From assembly GCA_023954155.1 (NCBI GenBank), contig JAMLIO010000012.1, positions 1 through 40,599 of the forward strand: a stretch of 40,599 nt of DNA. Reading direction: 5' to 3'. Shown here one piece after another: positions 16,443-24,729 of this stretch. Position 1 is the stretch's first letter. The number at the start of each line of letters is the position of its first letter. The notes under the pieces are model-generated. The model did no database searches. It saw only the letters and a list, made by a program, of their open reading frames with translations, and was not told the DNA's origin. This DNA is from Pseudobdellovibrionaceae bacterium. GTDB lineage: Bacteria > Bdellovibrionota > Bdellovibrionia > Bdellovibrionales > UBA1609. The position numbers and the translations under genes were made by a program.

Positions 16443-17664
16443 TTTCAAAAAATATCTTCTTAGTCTTATTGCACTTATTTTGATAACTGGATGCGATGTT
16501 TTACCTGATGTTGAAGGCGAATACCTGATTGGGAACAGTCTTGACTCTATCTCTTCACAGAGCGATCAAGGTAACTCGCAGATTGTCAGTTTTTTTGATA
16601 GCAAAATAAAAAAGATTCATATTTTTGATCTGCAAAACCTGCAAACCCAACAGAGTTTTAACGTCAAAAATCCTAAAGACGATCATTACCTTGTGGCCAA
16701 TAATGACATGTCTTATGTGATTGACCTCAGCCCCAGCCAAATGTCCATTTATCGTTCGACAGGCACAGCCATTCACAACCCCATACGTTTTAATGGACGC
16801 CCTATCTCTGCGGCCTTTGCCAAGGCAGCAGGTCGATTAGTGGTCTACGATGATCTGGCCTCTGTAGGTTTTTTACAACTTGACCCAAGTGGTGAAGTCA
16901 CAGACTCTTGGGTGGGTGGCCCTGTCATCAGTCAAAATCATAGCATTGTGTCTGGAGATCTGTCCCCTGATGGGCAAACTCTTTTATTAGGACTGAGCAG
17001 TGGAGACCTCGCCATTATTGATGTGACTCAAAGCATGGCCAACCAGAGTTGGGTCTATGAAATCGCTCCTTTAGGAATTAACGATATCAAATGGATCGCA
17101 CCTCTGTCTAACACTCAGGCCCTACTGCAAGATCAATCCTCTTTGATCCTCTATGATTATCAAAACAAACAAGTTGTAGATACAATGGCGATGAGTTCTT
17201 TAAGAGTGACTCTGTATTCCAAACAGAATGACCCTCACGTCTTATACAAAAATGATTTAGGGCACACTATTTTAGTTTACGTACAAGGTGGCAGTCTGCA
17301 AAGCCGACAGATGATCCATCTGCAATCCAGTAAAAGAATTCCAATTCAATCTGTTTTAAATCAAAGTAGTAACGTCTGGAACTTGATCACTCATACTCCT
17401 ACGTATAACTTAAATATTTTTGATCCTAAAGGAGCCTATATCAATATCACTTCAAAGAAGCGTTCGGCAGAGTCCTATCGTTTTAATGATATGCTCAATC
17501 TTTCAAATAGAGAACTGCCCGATCAGGCGCAGTTAAAGCAGGCTTCACACTTTATCTTTGCCCTGTTTCCTTCAGAACTAGGTTATATTGAAAAGATTCC
17601 TCTTCTATCAGAGGAGCCTGCAGAAAAGATGAAAAACTTTAACTTACACTATATTAAGAAGTAA
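16432..17664 (+). CDS. Lipoprotein with propeller-like repeats
   Basis: A 410-residue protein with a lipoprotein signal (SLIALILITGC, Cys21 as the lipidated residue). The body shows repeated beta-rich segments resembling YVTN/WD-type propeller blades, for example DLSPDGQTLLLGLSSGDLAIID (about 180-201), plus further aspartate-serine turns. Overlap with the barrel gene is 11 nt, so the two are translationally linked and the lipoprotein may partner the barrel protein at the outer membrane. The function is unknown; the propeller call rests on pattern only. Confidence 0.7.
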   Translation: MDFNFKKYLLSLIALILITGCDVLPDVEGEYLIGNSLDSISSQSDQGNSQIVSFFDSKIKKIHIFDLQNLQTQQSFNVKNPKDDHYLVANNDMSYVIDLSPSQMSIYRSTGTAIHNPIRFNGRPISAAFAKAAGRLVVYDDLASVGFLQLDPSGEVTDSWVGGPVISQNHSIVSGDLSPDGQTLLLGLSSGDLAIIDVTQSMANQSWVYEIAPLGINDIKWIAPLSNTQALLQDQSSLILYDYQNKQVVDTMAMSSLRVTLYSKQNDPHVLYKNDLGHTILVYVQGGSLQSRQMIHLQSSKRIPIQSVLNQSSNVWNLITHTPTYNLNIFDPKGAYINITSKKRSAESYRFNDMLNLSNRELPDQAQLKQASHFIFALFPSELGYIEKIPLLSEEPAEKMKNFNLHYIKK

Positions 17665-17669
17665 ATTAT

Positions 17670-17703
17670 TCCCACGTAATATTAGAAACAATATTATGTG
17701 GGA
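17670..17703 (+). terminator. Hairpin after the TIGR02147 operon
   Basis: TCCCACGTAATATT (17670-17683) pairs with 17690-17703 along 14 bp including one G-T pair, with a 6-nt loop (AGAAAC). It begins 6 nt after the lipoprotein stop codon. There is no clear T run, so this may be an RNA-stabilising hairpin rather than a strict intrinsic terminator. Confidence 0.55.
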
Positions 17704-17720
17704 TGTAAGTTAAAGTAAAA

Positions 17721-17748
17721 AGAGGACTATTGTCGACGATAGTCCTCT
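17721..17748 (+). terminator. Second tandem hairpin after the same operon
   Basis: AGAGGACTAT (17721-17730) pairs perfectly with 17739-17748, enclosing an 8-nt loop that contains a GTCGAC dyad. It lies 17 nt beyond the first hairpin and is followed by an A/T-rich stretch. Confidence 0.6.
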
Positions 17749-17812
17749 AGTATTTAAAAAGGAATACATTTTGCAAAAATATTTCTTGATAACGTAATAT
17801 GGATGGAGTCCC

Positions 17813-18673
17813 TTGCTACTGAGTTCAAAGTCCCTTTATTTGGTTTTAACACTATTTGTGCTTCTAGGTGTCGTCCCTTTACGTCACCTGCAAGCGGCAG
17901 AGGATGTCACCTTCACTCAGTCAGAAGTGGTCTCTGTAGACACATTCTTAACATCACAAAAAGCAGTCGTTCCCTTAGCTCAGAAAGAGGTGGCTGCGGT
18001 GTTTGGACAAGAGTCGACCATCACTGAGGCCCTTCGCATTACAGAACGCATTCTTAAAATTTACCCGCCAGAAAAATATCATTATGTATTTGTGGGACGA
18101 AGTCTGGCTTTGATCAAAGCCCTTATGGACAACAAAGGGATTGCCAACACAGGGCTGCCCTTTCGTGGAAAAAGTTTTGACCTAAGCTTTTCTGCTGCCA
18201 ACGCGCAGGAGGTGGCAGCGTGGATTCAAACTCATTTAAATCAACATTTACCCAGGCCCTCAGAACGACAAGGTAAAGAGTTGGTGCTGCTAGATTTCAC
18301 TCTTTCAGGCGCAGGTCTTTATACTGCACAAAAAGTGCTGGATTGGTACTACAGCCACAATGAACGCCTAAACCTTCTTCGCGTCACCACAAATCCTTTC
18401 AGTTTAAGCAGTGTGACCCCTGCTTTTTTAAATACATACCACAACAAAAGCATTCGCATTTCTGCTGACACTATGTTTGCCAAACATCTTTTAAACTCAA
18501 ATTTTGATTCTTATGCTGGGTATGGGACGTTTAATATTTTAACGGGGCAATACTTAGAATATGACAGATCCACCTCTGATCGATATGAAAACTTAAAAGA
18601 TTGGGTCTCTACAGAAATTTTAGGCCAAACTCCTCGTCGTCGCCTTCGCTGCGTCAGCTATTTAAAGGTTTAA
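17813..18673 (+). CDS. Exported protein with phosphoribosyltransferase-like motifs
   Basis: A 286-residue protein with an N-terminal hydrophobic export signal (LYLVLTLFVLLGVVPLRHLQA, about 8-28). Two segments resemble the phosphoribosyltransferase fold: YHYVFVGRSLALIKALM (89-105), an early loop with Gly-Arg-Ser, and ELVLLDFTLSGAGLYTAQKV (156-175), placed like a PRPP-binding loop with a Ser-Gly turn. The acidic pair usual before that loop is reduced to one Asp. The start is a TTG with GGAG 4 nt upstream; no ATG is available nearby. It probably forms an operon with the TonB-like gene 44 nt downstream. The family call is tentative. Confidence 0.5.
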   Translation: MLLSSKSLYLVLTLFVLLGVVPLRHLQAAEDVTFTQSEVVSVDTFLTSQKAVVPLAQKEVAAVFGQESTITEALRITERILKIYPPEKYHYVFVGRSLALIKALMDNKGIANTGLPFRGKSFDLSFSAANAQEVAAWIQTHLNQHLPRPSERQGKELVLLDFTLSGAGLYTAQKVLDWYYSHNERLNLLRVTTNPFSLSSVTPAFLNTYHNKSIRISADTMFAKHLLNSNFDSYAGYGTFNILTGQYLEYDRSTSDRYENLKDWVSTEILGQTPRRRLRCVSYLKV

Positions 18674-18717
18674 AAAAACTAGAAAATGCCTTAAAATCAT
18701 AAGAATGGGATGGCCCT

Positions 18718-19971
18718 ATGATTTGTAAATCTTTATCTTTACCCCAACTGCGATCCTATTTACGCCGTCAACCCGTGATCACGGCTTTGGGTGTATCTCT
18801 ACTTATACATATAGGATTAGGGGGCTTACATCTTACTTCCTCCATTTTCACATCCACTGAGCCTTTAAAACCTCTAGATGCACCTCCCATTGAGATCACA
18901 GTAATAAACGACAATACAGACCCTCATCGCGCTGATGGGGAACGGGCGCACAATCTGGCTCCTGTCTCTTCACCCTCTCAGGAACAAAATGTAAACACCG
19001 TGGCGACAACATCATCACAGAAAACAAAAAATCCTTCACAAACACAGGCAAAGAAACCCAAAGGCTCGCCCCTATTTCAAGCAGGGCCCACCTATGTGGA
19101 TGTGGTCGAAAATAAATTGAGCGATCCTTCGGGTTCTGTGTTTGAAGGGCATGAGGACGCCCCCATTACTACAGCGGCCACTTATGACAATTACTCACCC
19201 ACAGGAGCTTTTGGGTATGTCAATCAAGGGGGAATTGTTAAAAGTTTTGAGAACAATAGTTTTTATAAAAGTCTTTGGTCACGAGTTCGATTTCATTCGG
19301 GGTTTCCTGACGACTTTGTAAAATACCGCTTAAATGGAAAGGCTAGAATCCATGTTCTTGTCAATCGCAAGGGACAGATCATTGGTGACTTTTTAAAAGC
19401 TCATTCCAGCGATCCTTTTTTAGAACTTTACTCTATGGCCATTTTAGCCAAAGCCTTACAAGAGCCCTTGCCGTCCCAACAATGGGCCGAAGACAAACAG
19501 ATTCCCGTAGTTTTTGAATTTGAGTACGCCTTTGTTTCTGACCTCATTACATGGGAAAGCCTTAAGACCGATAAAGGCACTTACCAGGAAAATAAATTTG
19601 TAATCAGAAACTACCGTTACTCTCCTTCAGACCTTGAACAGATCATGGCGGACCTTTACCGCGATTACTATCCACCCGTACTTATCTTTCCTGGTGGGGC
19701 GTTTGTGGACATCATCGCTCTCTATGAGAAATACGATCGGTACTTTAGAAAAAAAGACTTTCGCTCCTCAGCCCAACAACGAGAAGACCTTTTTAAATCC
19801 TTTAACCTAAGAGAATTACTACAGGTGGCGATCAATAATCCCAACTTAGACTTAGTAGACACCTTAAACAAAGGAAGTTTAATGGGATCACCCAAAACAT
19901 TTTCTGACCCTACAATGAGTCAAAAGTTTATGATCCCTAGCACAGACAACTCTCAGGATATTAAAAAGTAG
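18718..19971 (+). CDS. TonB-like protein with extra C-terminal domain
   Basis: A 417-residue protein anchored by one N-terminal membrane helix (about 20-42, VITALGVSLLIHIGLGGLHL), followed by a Pro/Ser/Lys-rich periplasmic linker (50-125). A TonB-type C-terminal domain spans about 184-272 (LNGKARIHVLVNRKGQIIGD, then FLELYSMAILAKALQEPLP). Unlike ordinary TonB (about 240 residues), it continues another 145 residues (YRYSPSDLEQIMADLYRDYY and FVDIIALYEKYDRYFRKKDF are recognisable helices). This suggests energy transduction or envelope contact with an added function. Not the iron-cluster tonB found at 39725-40462. Confidence 0.7.
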   Translation: MICKSLSLPQLRSYLRRQPVITALGVSLLIHIGLGGLHLTSSIFTSTEPLKPLDAPPIEITVINDNTDPHRADGERAHNLAPVSSPSQEQNVNTVATTSSQKTKNPSQTQAKKPKGSPLFQAGPTYVDVVENKLSDPSGSVFEGHEDAPITTAATYDNYSPTGAFGYVNQGGIVKSFENNSFYKSLWSRVRFHSGFPDDFVKYRLNGKARIHVLVNRKGQIIGDFLKAHSSDPFLELYSMAILAKALQEPLPSQQWAEDKQIPVVFEFEYAFVSDLITWESLKTDKGTYQENKFVIRNYRYSPSDLEQIMADLYRDYYPPVLIFPGGAFVDIIALYEKYDRYFRKKDFRSSAQQREDLFKSFNLRELLQVAINNPNLDLVDTLNKGSLMGSPKTFSDPTMSQKFMIPSTDNSQDIKK

Positions 19972-20038
19972 TTCACTACTTTCAGCAAGATTGGGATTGA
20001 ATTTAATCTCACATGTCCGTTATTGGTTGGCACCCGCT

Positions 20039-21334
20039 TTAAATCACAGGTTCTTCGGTGGGAGCTTTGCGTCCGTAAAAGATGTCTTCGTCGAGCTGCT
20101 TTTCGCTTTTACCAATGACACACGCCACCATACTGTCCCCTGCCACATTGACCATCGTGCGAGTCATATCTAATAGACGGTCCACAGCCATAATGATTCC
20201 AATGCCTTCGACAGGAAGACCCACTTGGTTAAACACCATAGACAACATAATCAGACCCACAGCGGGTACACCCGCAGTGCCGATTGTGGCTAACGTGGCA
20301 GTAAAGATCACCATCAGGTATTGGCTTAAGGACAAATCAATGCCATAGGCTTGCGCTACAAATACTGTCGCCACCCCTTGCATGATTGAAGTTCCATCCA
20401 TGTTTAAGGTTGCACCTAGAGGAACGACAAACGAAGTCACTGAGTTTGAAACTCCCAATTTATTTTCTGTGGTGTCCATGGTCACAGGAATCGTGGCATT
20501 ACTGCTCGATGTGCTAAAAGCAAAAATAAGTAGGTCATAAATATTTCGCAAATACTGAACGGGACTTAATCCAGTAAATGTTTTTAATATTATACAGTAA
20601 ACCACAAACAGATGAACCAAAAGTAAGGCTAAAACCGTAAAGAAATATTTGGCCAAAGGCATAACGGCCACAAGTCCTTGCTCTGAGAACACCTTAGCGA
20701 TCAAGCAAAACACACCCACTGGCGAAAACATAATCACAATGCCTACGATCTTCATCACCACAACATTTAAGTCTTCAACAATACTTAAAATTCTTTTCCC
20801 AGCAGCACCCGTCAAAGTCAGAGCCATTCCTATTAAGATCGACAAGAAGATCACTTGTAACATGTTACCACTAGCCAGAGCATCGATGGGGTTTTTGGGC
20901 ACAAGATTCACAAGCAAGGTAGATAGGGGTGGTGCCTCAGCGCCTTCAAATTTGATCGCATCCGCACTCAGCTCAAAGCCCCGACCTGGGCCAATAAGAA
21001 TGGCCACAGTAATAGCAATGGCTAAAGCTAAAATGGTAGTCAAAATATAGATCAAAAGCGTTCGGCTTCCAATACGACCCAATTGCGCAATATCACCCAA
21101 ACCCGCCGTTCCACTGATTAAGGAGACCAGCACCACAGGCACAACTACAAGCTGCAACAGACGCATAAAAATCTGTCCACCAACATCAAACGCTCCAAAG
21201 ATCACAAAGTCTTTAACAAATGCAATGTCCCTAGTGCCTGTAAGATTGATGATGAGACCCAATAAGGCCCCTACAATTAAGGCAAAAATCACTTGGAATG
21301 TAAGGCTCTGCCATTTAAAGACTTTTTTCATCAT
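20039..21334 (-). CDS. Dicarboxylate/amino acid:cation symporter (DAACS family)
   Basis: A 431-residue inner-membrane transporter for glutamate, aspartate or C4-dicarboxylates with Na+ or H+. Family signatures: the serine-rich hairpin FAFSTSSSNATIPVT (about 270-284), NMDGTSIMQGVATVFVAQ in TM7 with the cation-binding NMDGT, the second re-entrant loop TAGVPAVG, and DRLLDMTRTMVNVAGDS in TM8 with the substrate-binding Asp and Arg. The TM8 Arg favours acidic substrates over neutral amino acids. It lies downstream of the fnr gene on the same strand after a 70-nt gap, so its expression may be coupled to oxygen status. Confidence 0.93.
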   Translation of the reverse strand: MMKKVFKWQSLTFQVIFALIVGALLGLIINLTGTRDIAFVKDFVIFGAFDVGGQIFMRLLQLVVVPVVLVSLISGTAGLGDIAQLGRIGSRTLLIYILTTILALAIAITVAILIGPGRGFELSADAIKFEGAEAPPLSTLLVNLVPKNPIDALASGNMLQVIFLSILIGMALTLTGAAGKRILSIVEDLNVVVMKIVGIVIMFSPVGVFCLIAKVFSEQGLVAVMPLAKYFFTVLALLLVHLFVVYCIILKTFTGLSPVQYLRNIYDLLIFAFSTSSSNATIPVTMDTTENKLGVSNSVTSFVVPLGATLNMDGTSIMQGVATVFVAQAYGIDLSLSQYLMVIFTATLATIGTAGVPAVGLIMLSMVFNQVGLPVEGIGIIMAVDRLLDMTRTMVNVAGDSMVACVIGKSEKQLDEDIFYGRKAPTEEPVI

Positions 21335-21404
21335 AAGCTTACCCTCTTATCTTATGGATTATTGATAGAATTTAAGGGCTTATAACGTTTTTGGGAGCTT
21401 GAGT

Positions 21405-22133
21405 CTACCTTTGGGCGGCCTCTTGTAAGCGTGACAGGTCTTGAATGTAAATTCTTTTTTTATTTTCGGAAAGAATGACATCTCTTTTCAACTCTGCAAA
21501 ACAGCGTATGACGTTTTCTACGGCGACACCCACTAAAGAGGCATACTCTTCTCGCGTGAGCTGCACATCTAAAAAAGAACCTATCTCATCTGCACCATGG
21601 AAGTCTTGATAGAGATTCAGAAGAATGAAGGCTAAACGCCCCTTGCTGTTCTTGTGAGCTAGAGCATGGGCCACTTCTTGCGCCTCTTTCATCTCTTCAT
21701 CCCAGCGGCGAACCATATTCAGAGCCAAAACACGATCTTTAAGTAAAAGATCTTGGAAGAGATCATCACTGATCAGGCAGATCACTGCATCTTCGATCAC
21801 AACAGCCGTAGTCGCATAACCCGTCTTATTTAAGAAACCCACCCCACCGATCACATCCCCAGGTTTAGCAATACGCATGATAGTTTCGCGCCCATCCACA
21901 GTGCCTTTGATCAATTTGACTTTACCTGAATTTATACAGAATAGACCATGATGAGGATGACCCTCAATAAAAATGGTCTGCCCTTTTTTATACTGACGAG
22001 AGTGCTTCTCATCATTCATACTCTTAAAGGACTCGTCGTTAAGGCCCTTAAAGACGCTTTTAGCAACTGCAGAACAGCCTGCAGGCGTATTGCATGAACC
22101 ACATAAAAGAGAGGGTTTTTGACCGTAAGACAT
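21405..22133 (-). CDS. fnr: FNR-type oxygen-sensing regulator
   Basis: A Crp/Fnr transcription factor, 242 residues from the ATG at 22133 (260 if the ATG at 22187 is used). Near the N-terminus it has CGSCNTPAGC, the Cys-x2-Cys-x5-Cys spacing of E. coli FNR, and a fourth Cys in DAVICLISDD at the place of FNR Cys122. It is therefore a likely [4Fe-4S] oxygen sensor. A cyclic-nucleotide-type beta roll (FIEGHPHHGLFCINSGKVKL) and a C-terminal HTH (LTREEYASLVGVAVENVIRC) follow. The recognition helix reads E-N-V-I-R instead of E-x-x-S-R. The 22133 start leaves a usable 65-nt divergent promoter region before ccoI; the 22187 start would leave only 11 nt. Confidence 0.9.
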   Translation of the reverse strand: MSYGQKPSLLCGSCNTPAGCSAVAKSVFKGLNDESFKSMNDEKHSRQYKKGQTIFIEGHPHHGLFCINSGKVKLIKGTVDGRETIMRIAKPGDVIGGVGFLNKTGYATTAVVIEDAVICLISDDLFQDLLLKDRVLALNMVRRWDEEMKEAQEVAHALAHKNSKGRLAFILLNLYQDFHGADEIGSFLDVQLTREEYASLVGVAVENVIRCFAELKRDVILSENKKRIYIQDLSRLQEAAQR

Positions 22134-22136
22134 TGT

Positions 22137-22150
22137 CTGATAAATATCAT
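22137..22150. promoter_or_regulatory. FNR-like box between fnr and ccoI
   Basis: CTGAT-AAAT-ATCAT: the inner TGAT-N4-ATCA of the FNR consensus is perfect, while the outer T/A pair is replaced by C/T. It lies directly upstream of the preferred fnr start and 49 nt upstream of ccoI, so it could serve autoregulation and activation of the oxidase genes. Confidence 0.5.
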
Positions 22151-22198
22151 GTTTTAAACTGCAAAACAACATAACTTCAGTCGTCATAAACCATTAAA

Positions 22199-24376
22199 AT
22201 GTCTGCAAACCCTCCCTCCCCTTTGCGAGTAAATATGGATCCGACACATGCGCCTACAGCCATTCAAAATTACATTTATCGCGTGGATGGGGTCAGCTGC
22301 ACTAAGTGCATTGCTAAAATTCGCGAGCTGTCCAAATCTGATTTTAAAATTGAAAATCTAAAATTTAACTTAGCCAATAAAACCCTCACTCTTGATGCGC
22401 CTGAAACTTTTGCTGGTGAGACGTATGTTCTGGCTTTAAAAAAATTAGGTTATGTTGCCAAGGACATCACCACTTCCGAACTGCATGAAACTTCAGACTA
22501 TCACAAAGAAAATAAACTATTTTTGATTCGTTTAGGTGTAGCTGGGGCATGTGCGGGAAATATTATGCTCTTAAGTTTTGCACTATACCTAGGAGCTGAA
22601 GAGACCGTGTACGCAGGACCACTGTCGTGGTTGTCTTTTGTGTTTTATATTCCTGCACTTCTCTTTAGTGGATACCCGATCCTACACAGAAGCTTTTCCG
22701 CACTTAAAAATCTTACTCCTTCCGTGGACCTTCCCATTGCTTTGGCTCTACTTGTCGGTGGAGCATTAAGTTTTAAAAATCTGGTGCAAGGTAACCCCAA
22801 TATTTATTTTGATTCCTTAGCGGGGTTGATCTTTTTTCTACTGTGCACTCGTTACCTTGTGTTTCAAATTAAAAATAAGTTTTTAACACCACTTTCGATG
22901 GCAGAGATCCTCCCCTCAAAAACCACACGTCTTAAAAAGGCAGGGCAAACTGAATTTATCAGCGCCGACATCACAAGTATTGAGCCTAAGGATCACATTG
23001 ATCTACAGGCCCAATGTATTTTACCTGTAGATGGAATTTTACTCAGTGATAAGGCCGAGTTTGACACTTCACTTCTGACTGGTGAGTCTTTTCCCGTCAC
23101 ATTGCAAAAATTTGATCGAGTCTATTCAGGTTCTAAGCTTCTTTCTTCTTCAGCGTTGATCGAAGCTCAGTCCACATCTAAGACCTCACGCATTCATGAA
23201 ATTTTTGAACGGCTCAATGCCGCTCTTACACAAAAGACAGAGCTTGTGACCTTTACAGATAAGGCTGCACAAATTTTAACGTATGTACTTCTTGGAACCT
23301 CCGCATTATTTTTAACTTTTTACTCTGGTGTCGGTTTTGATGAAAAACTTCACCGCGTTCTAGCTCTACTTGTGGTGGCCTGTCCTTGTGCTTTAGCCAT
23401 TGCCACTCCTCTGGCTTTATCTTTAGGGGTGAAAAGGCTGTTTCACAAAGACATTTTGATCAAAAATCCTGACACCTTTGAAAAGATCAATCACACAAGA
23501 CATGTGATCTTTGATAAGACAGGAACCCTGACTCAGTCTTCTTTGGAAGTCACCCAGTGGCATCCCCGTAGACCTACACAAGAGGAACAAGACATTATTT
23601 TTGCTCTTGAACGTCATAGCGAACATCCCGTGGCCAAAGCCTTACTGCGAAGTGTGAATCCACAAAATATAGAACTGACTCTGAATGTGGCCGAGCGAAT
23701 TGGAGAAGGAGTCAAGGCCCAAGTAAAAGACGACATTTACTCACTAGAAAAGAGTCATGAGCAACAAGGGCAAGTTGTGTTCACTAAGAACCGCGTTCCT
23801 GTACTTCACATTAGTTTTTCTTCTACGTTGCAAGAAGATGCCAAGTTGGCTTTAGACTTCTTACAATCTAAGAACATCCAAAGTTATTTGCTGTCTGGAG
23901 ACAATCAAAAATTTTCTGCACAGATTGGCGGGCAACTGGGATTTGAACCCCAAAACATTATCTATGACCAGACGCCAGAATCCAAAGCGGACTTTGTCGA
24001 AGGGTTTAAATCTCGACATGTGCTTTATGTGGGCGATGGTCTTAATGATAGCATTGCCATGGCCAAGTCTAATTTAAGTATTTCTGTGAATAACAGTGTT
24101 GAGGCCACCTTTAAGGCGTCTGATGTTCATTTTAATAAATCTGGGATCGCTAAGATCATTCCACTTTTTGAAGTTTCAAGGGACGTACTTCAAACCATCA
24201 AAAGAAACCTTATGCTTTCTACATTATACAACCTCACCTTTGGCACACTGGCTTTATCTGGAGTCATTACCCCTCTTCTGACGGCTATCATTATGCCCAC
24301 AAGTTCTTTTACTGTAATTGGTCTGACCTTTTATTTTTTATATTTAAAACACCCACAAACAAGTGAGTTAAAATGA
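22199..24376 (+). CDS. ccoI: Copper-type P1B ATPase for cbb3 oxidase assembly
   Basis: A 725-residue heavy-metal P-type ATPase (CcoI/FixI type) that delivers copper for the binuclear centre of cbb3 oxidase. The N-terminal metal-binding domain contains CTKC (34-37). Membrane helices follow, with the actuator motif TGESFP, the transmembrane metal site CPCALA, the phosphorylation site DKTGTLT, the SEHPVAKAL motif and the hinge GDGLNDSIAMA. It overlaps ccoS by 4 nt (ATGA), which supports the CcoI assignment over a detoxifying CopA. It diverges from fnr. Confidence 0.93.
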   Translation: MSANPPSPLRVNMDPTHAPTAIQNYIYRVDGVSCTKCIAKIRELSKSDFKIENLKFNLANKTLTLDAPETFAGETYVLALKKLGYVAKDITTSELHETSDYHKENKLFLIRLGVAGACAGNIMLLSFALYLGAEETVYAGPLSWLSFVFYIPALLFSGYPILHRSFSALKNLTPSVDLPIALALLVGGALSFKNLVQGNPNIYFDSLAGLIFFLLCTRYLVFQIKNKFLTPLSMAEILPSKTTRLKKAGQTEFISADITSIEPKDHIDLQAQCILPVDGILLSDKAEFDTSLLTGESFPVTLQKFDRVYSGSKLLSSSALIEAQSTSKTSRIHEIFERLNAALTQKTELVTFTDKAAQILTYVLLGTSALFLTFYSGVGFDEKLHRVLALLVVACPCALAIATPLALSLGVKRLFHKDILIKNPDTFEKINHTRHVIFDKTGTLTQSSLEVTQWHPRRPTQEEQDIIFALERHSEHPVAKALLRSVNPQNIELTLNVAERIGEGVKAQVKDDIYSLEKSHEQQGQVVFTKNRVPVLHISFSSTLQEDAKLALDFLQSKNIQSYLLSGDNQKFSAQIGGQLGFEPQNIIYDQTPESKADFVEGFKSRHVLYVGDGLNDSIAMAKSNLSISVNNSVEATFKASDVHFNKSGIAKIIPLFEVSRDVLQTIKRNLMLSTLYNLTFGTLALSGVITPLLTAIIMPTSSFTVIGLTFYFLYLKHPQTSELK

Positions 24377-24582
24377 ATATCTTAATTATGACTATTCCTA
24401 TCTCTATTTTGTTAGCCACTCTGTTTATCTTGTTTTTCATCAAAGCCGTAAGATCAGAACAGTTTGATGACTTAGAAACTCCAGCACATATTGTTTTACT
24501 CGATGAGATCGAGAAAGAAAATGAACAACGCTACAAAAAAGAACTGGAACGCATAACAGAAGACAAAGAAGCCAAGATATAA
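24373..24582 (+). CDS. ccoS: cbb3 oxidase assembly protein CcoS
   Basis: A 69-residue protein with one N-terminal membrane helix (about 3-24) followed by the family segment KAVRSEQFDDLETPAHIVLL and a charged helical tail. CcoS is needed to insert heme and copper into the cbb3 catalytic subunit. It overlaps ccoI by 4 nt. Confidence 0.92.
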   Translation: MNILIMTIPISILLATLFILFFIKAVRSEQFDDLETPAHIVLLDEIEKENEQRYKKELERITEDKEAKI

Positions 24583-24590
24583 AAAAAGCG

Positions 24591-24655
24591 TTTAGAGTTT
24601 AGGTTTTGGGGATTGAGGTTTGAAGTTTGGGGCTTTAAATTTTTGGGAGTTACGT
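24591..24655 (+). other. G/T-rich quasi-repetitive leader before ccoNO
   Basis: This part of the 147-nt gap between ccoS and ccoNO is a run of T/G words (TTTAGG, TTTTGGGG, GGTTTG, TTTGGGG, TTTTTGGG) on the plus strand with almost no C. It contains five G tracts of 2-4 within 46 nt. It is neither coding nor a hairpin. It could form a weak G-quadruplex or simply be low-complexity sequence; no FNR box was found here. Confidence 0.4.
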
Positions 24656-24729
24656 TTTTTAAAATTTTGAATGAGTATTAAAAGTTAGAATTAGATAGCA
24701 ACGTCAAACAGAAAAAGAGGCAATAAACA

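Noticed and set aside
17803-18027. 74-residue open frame overlapping the start of the exported protein gene
   Set aside because: It has an ATG, but the peptide is Cys/Arg/Ser-rich without family features, and it overlaps the longer frame, which has a proper signal peptide.
20649-21050. 133-residue plus-strand open frame inside the symporter gene
   Set aside because: Shadow of the antisense strand of a well-supported membrane transporter; no ribosome-binding site or domain.
21335-21404. FNR site upstream of the symporter (TTGATAGAATTTAA)
   Set aside because: Only the left half matches; the right half has 3 of 5 positions.
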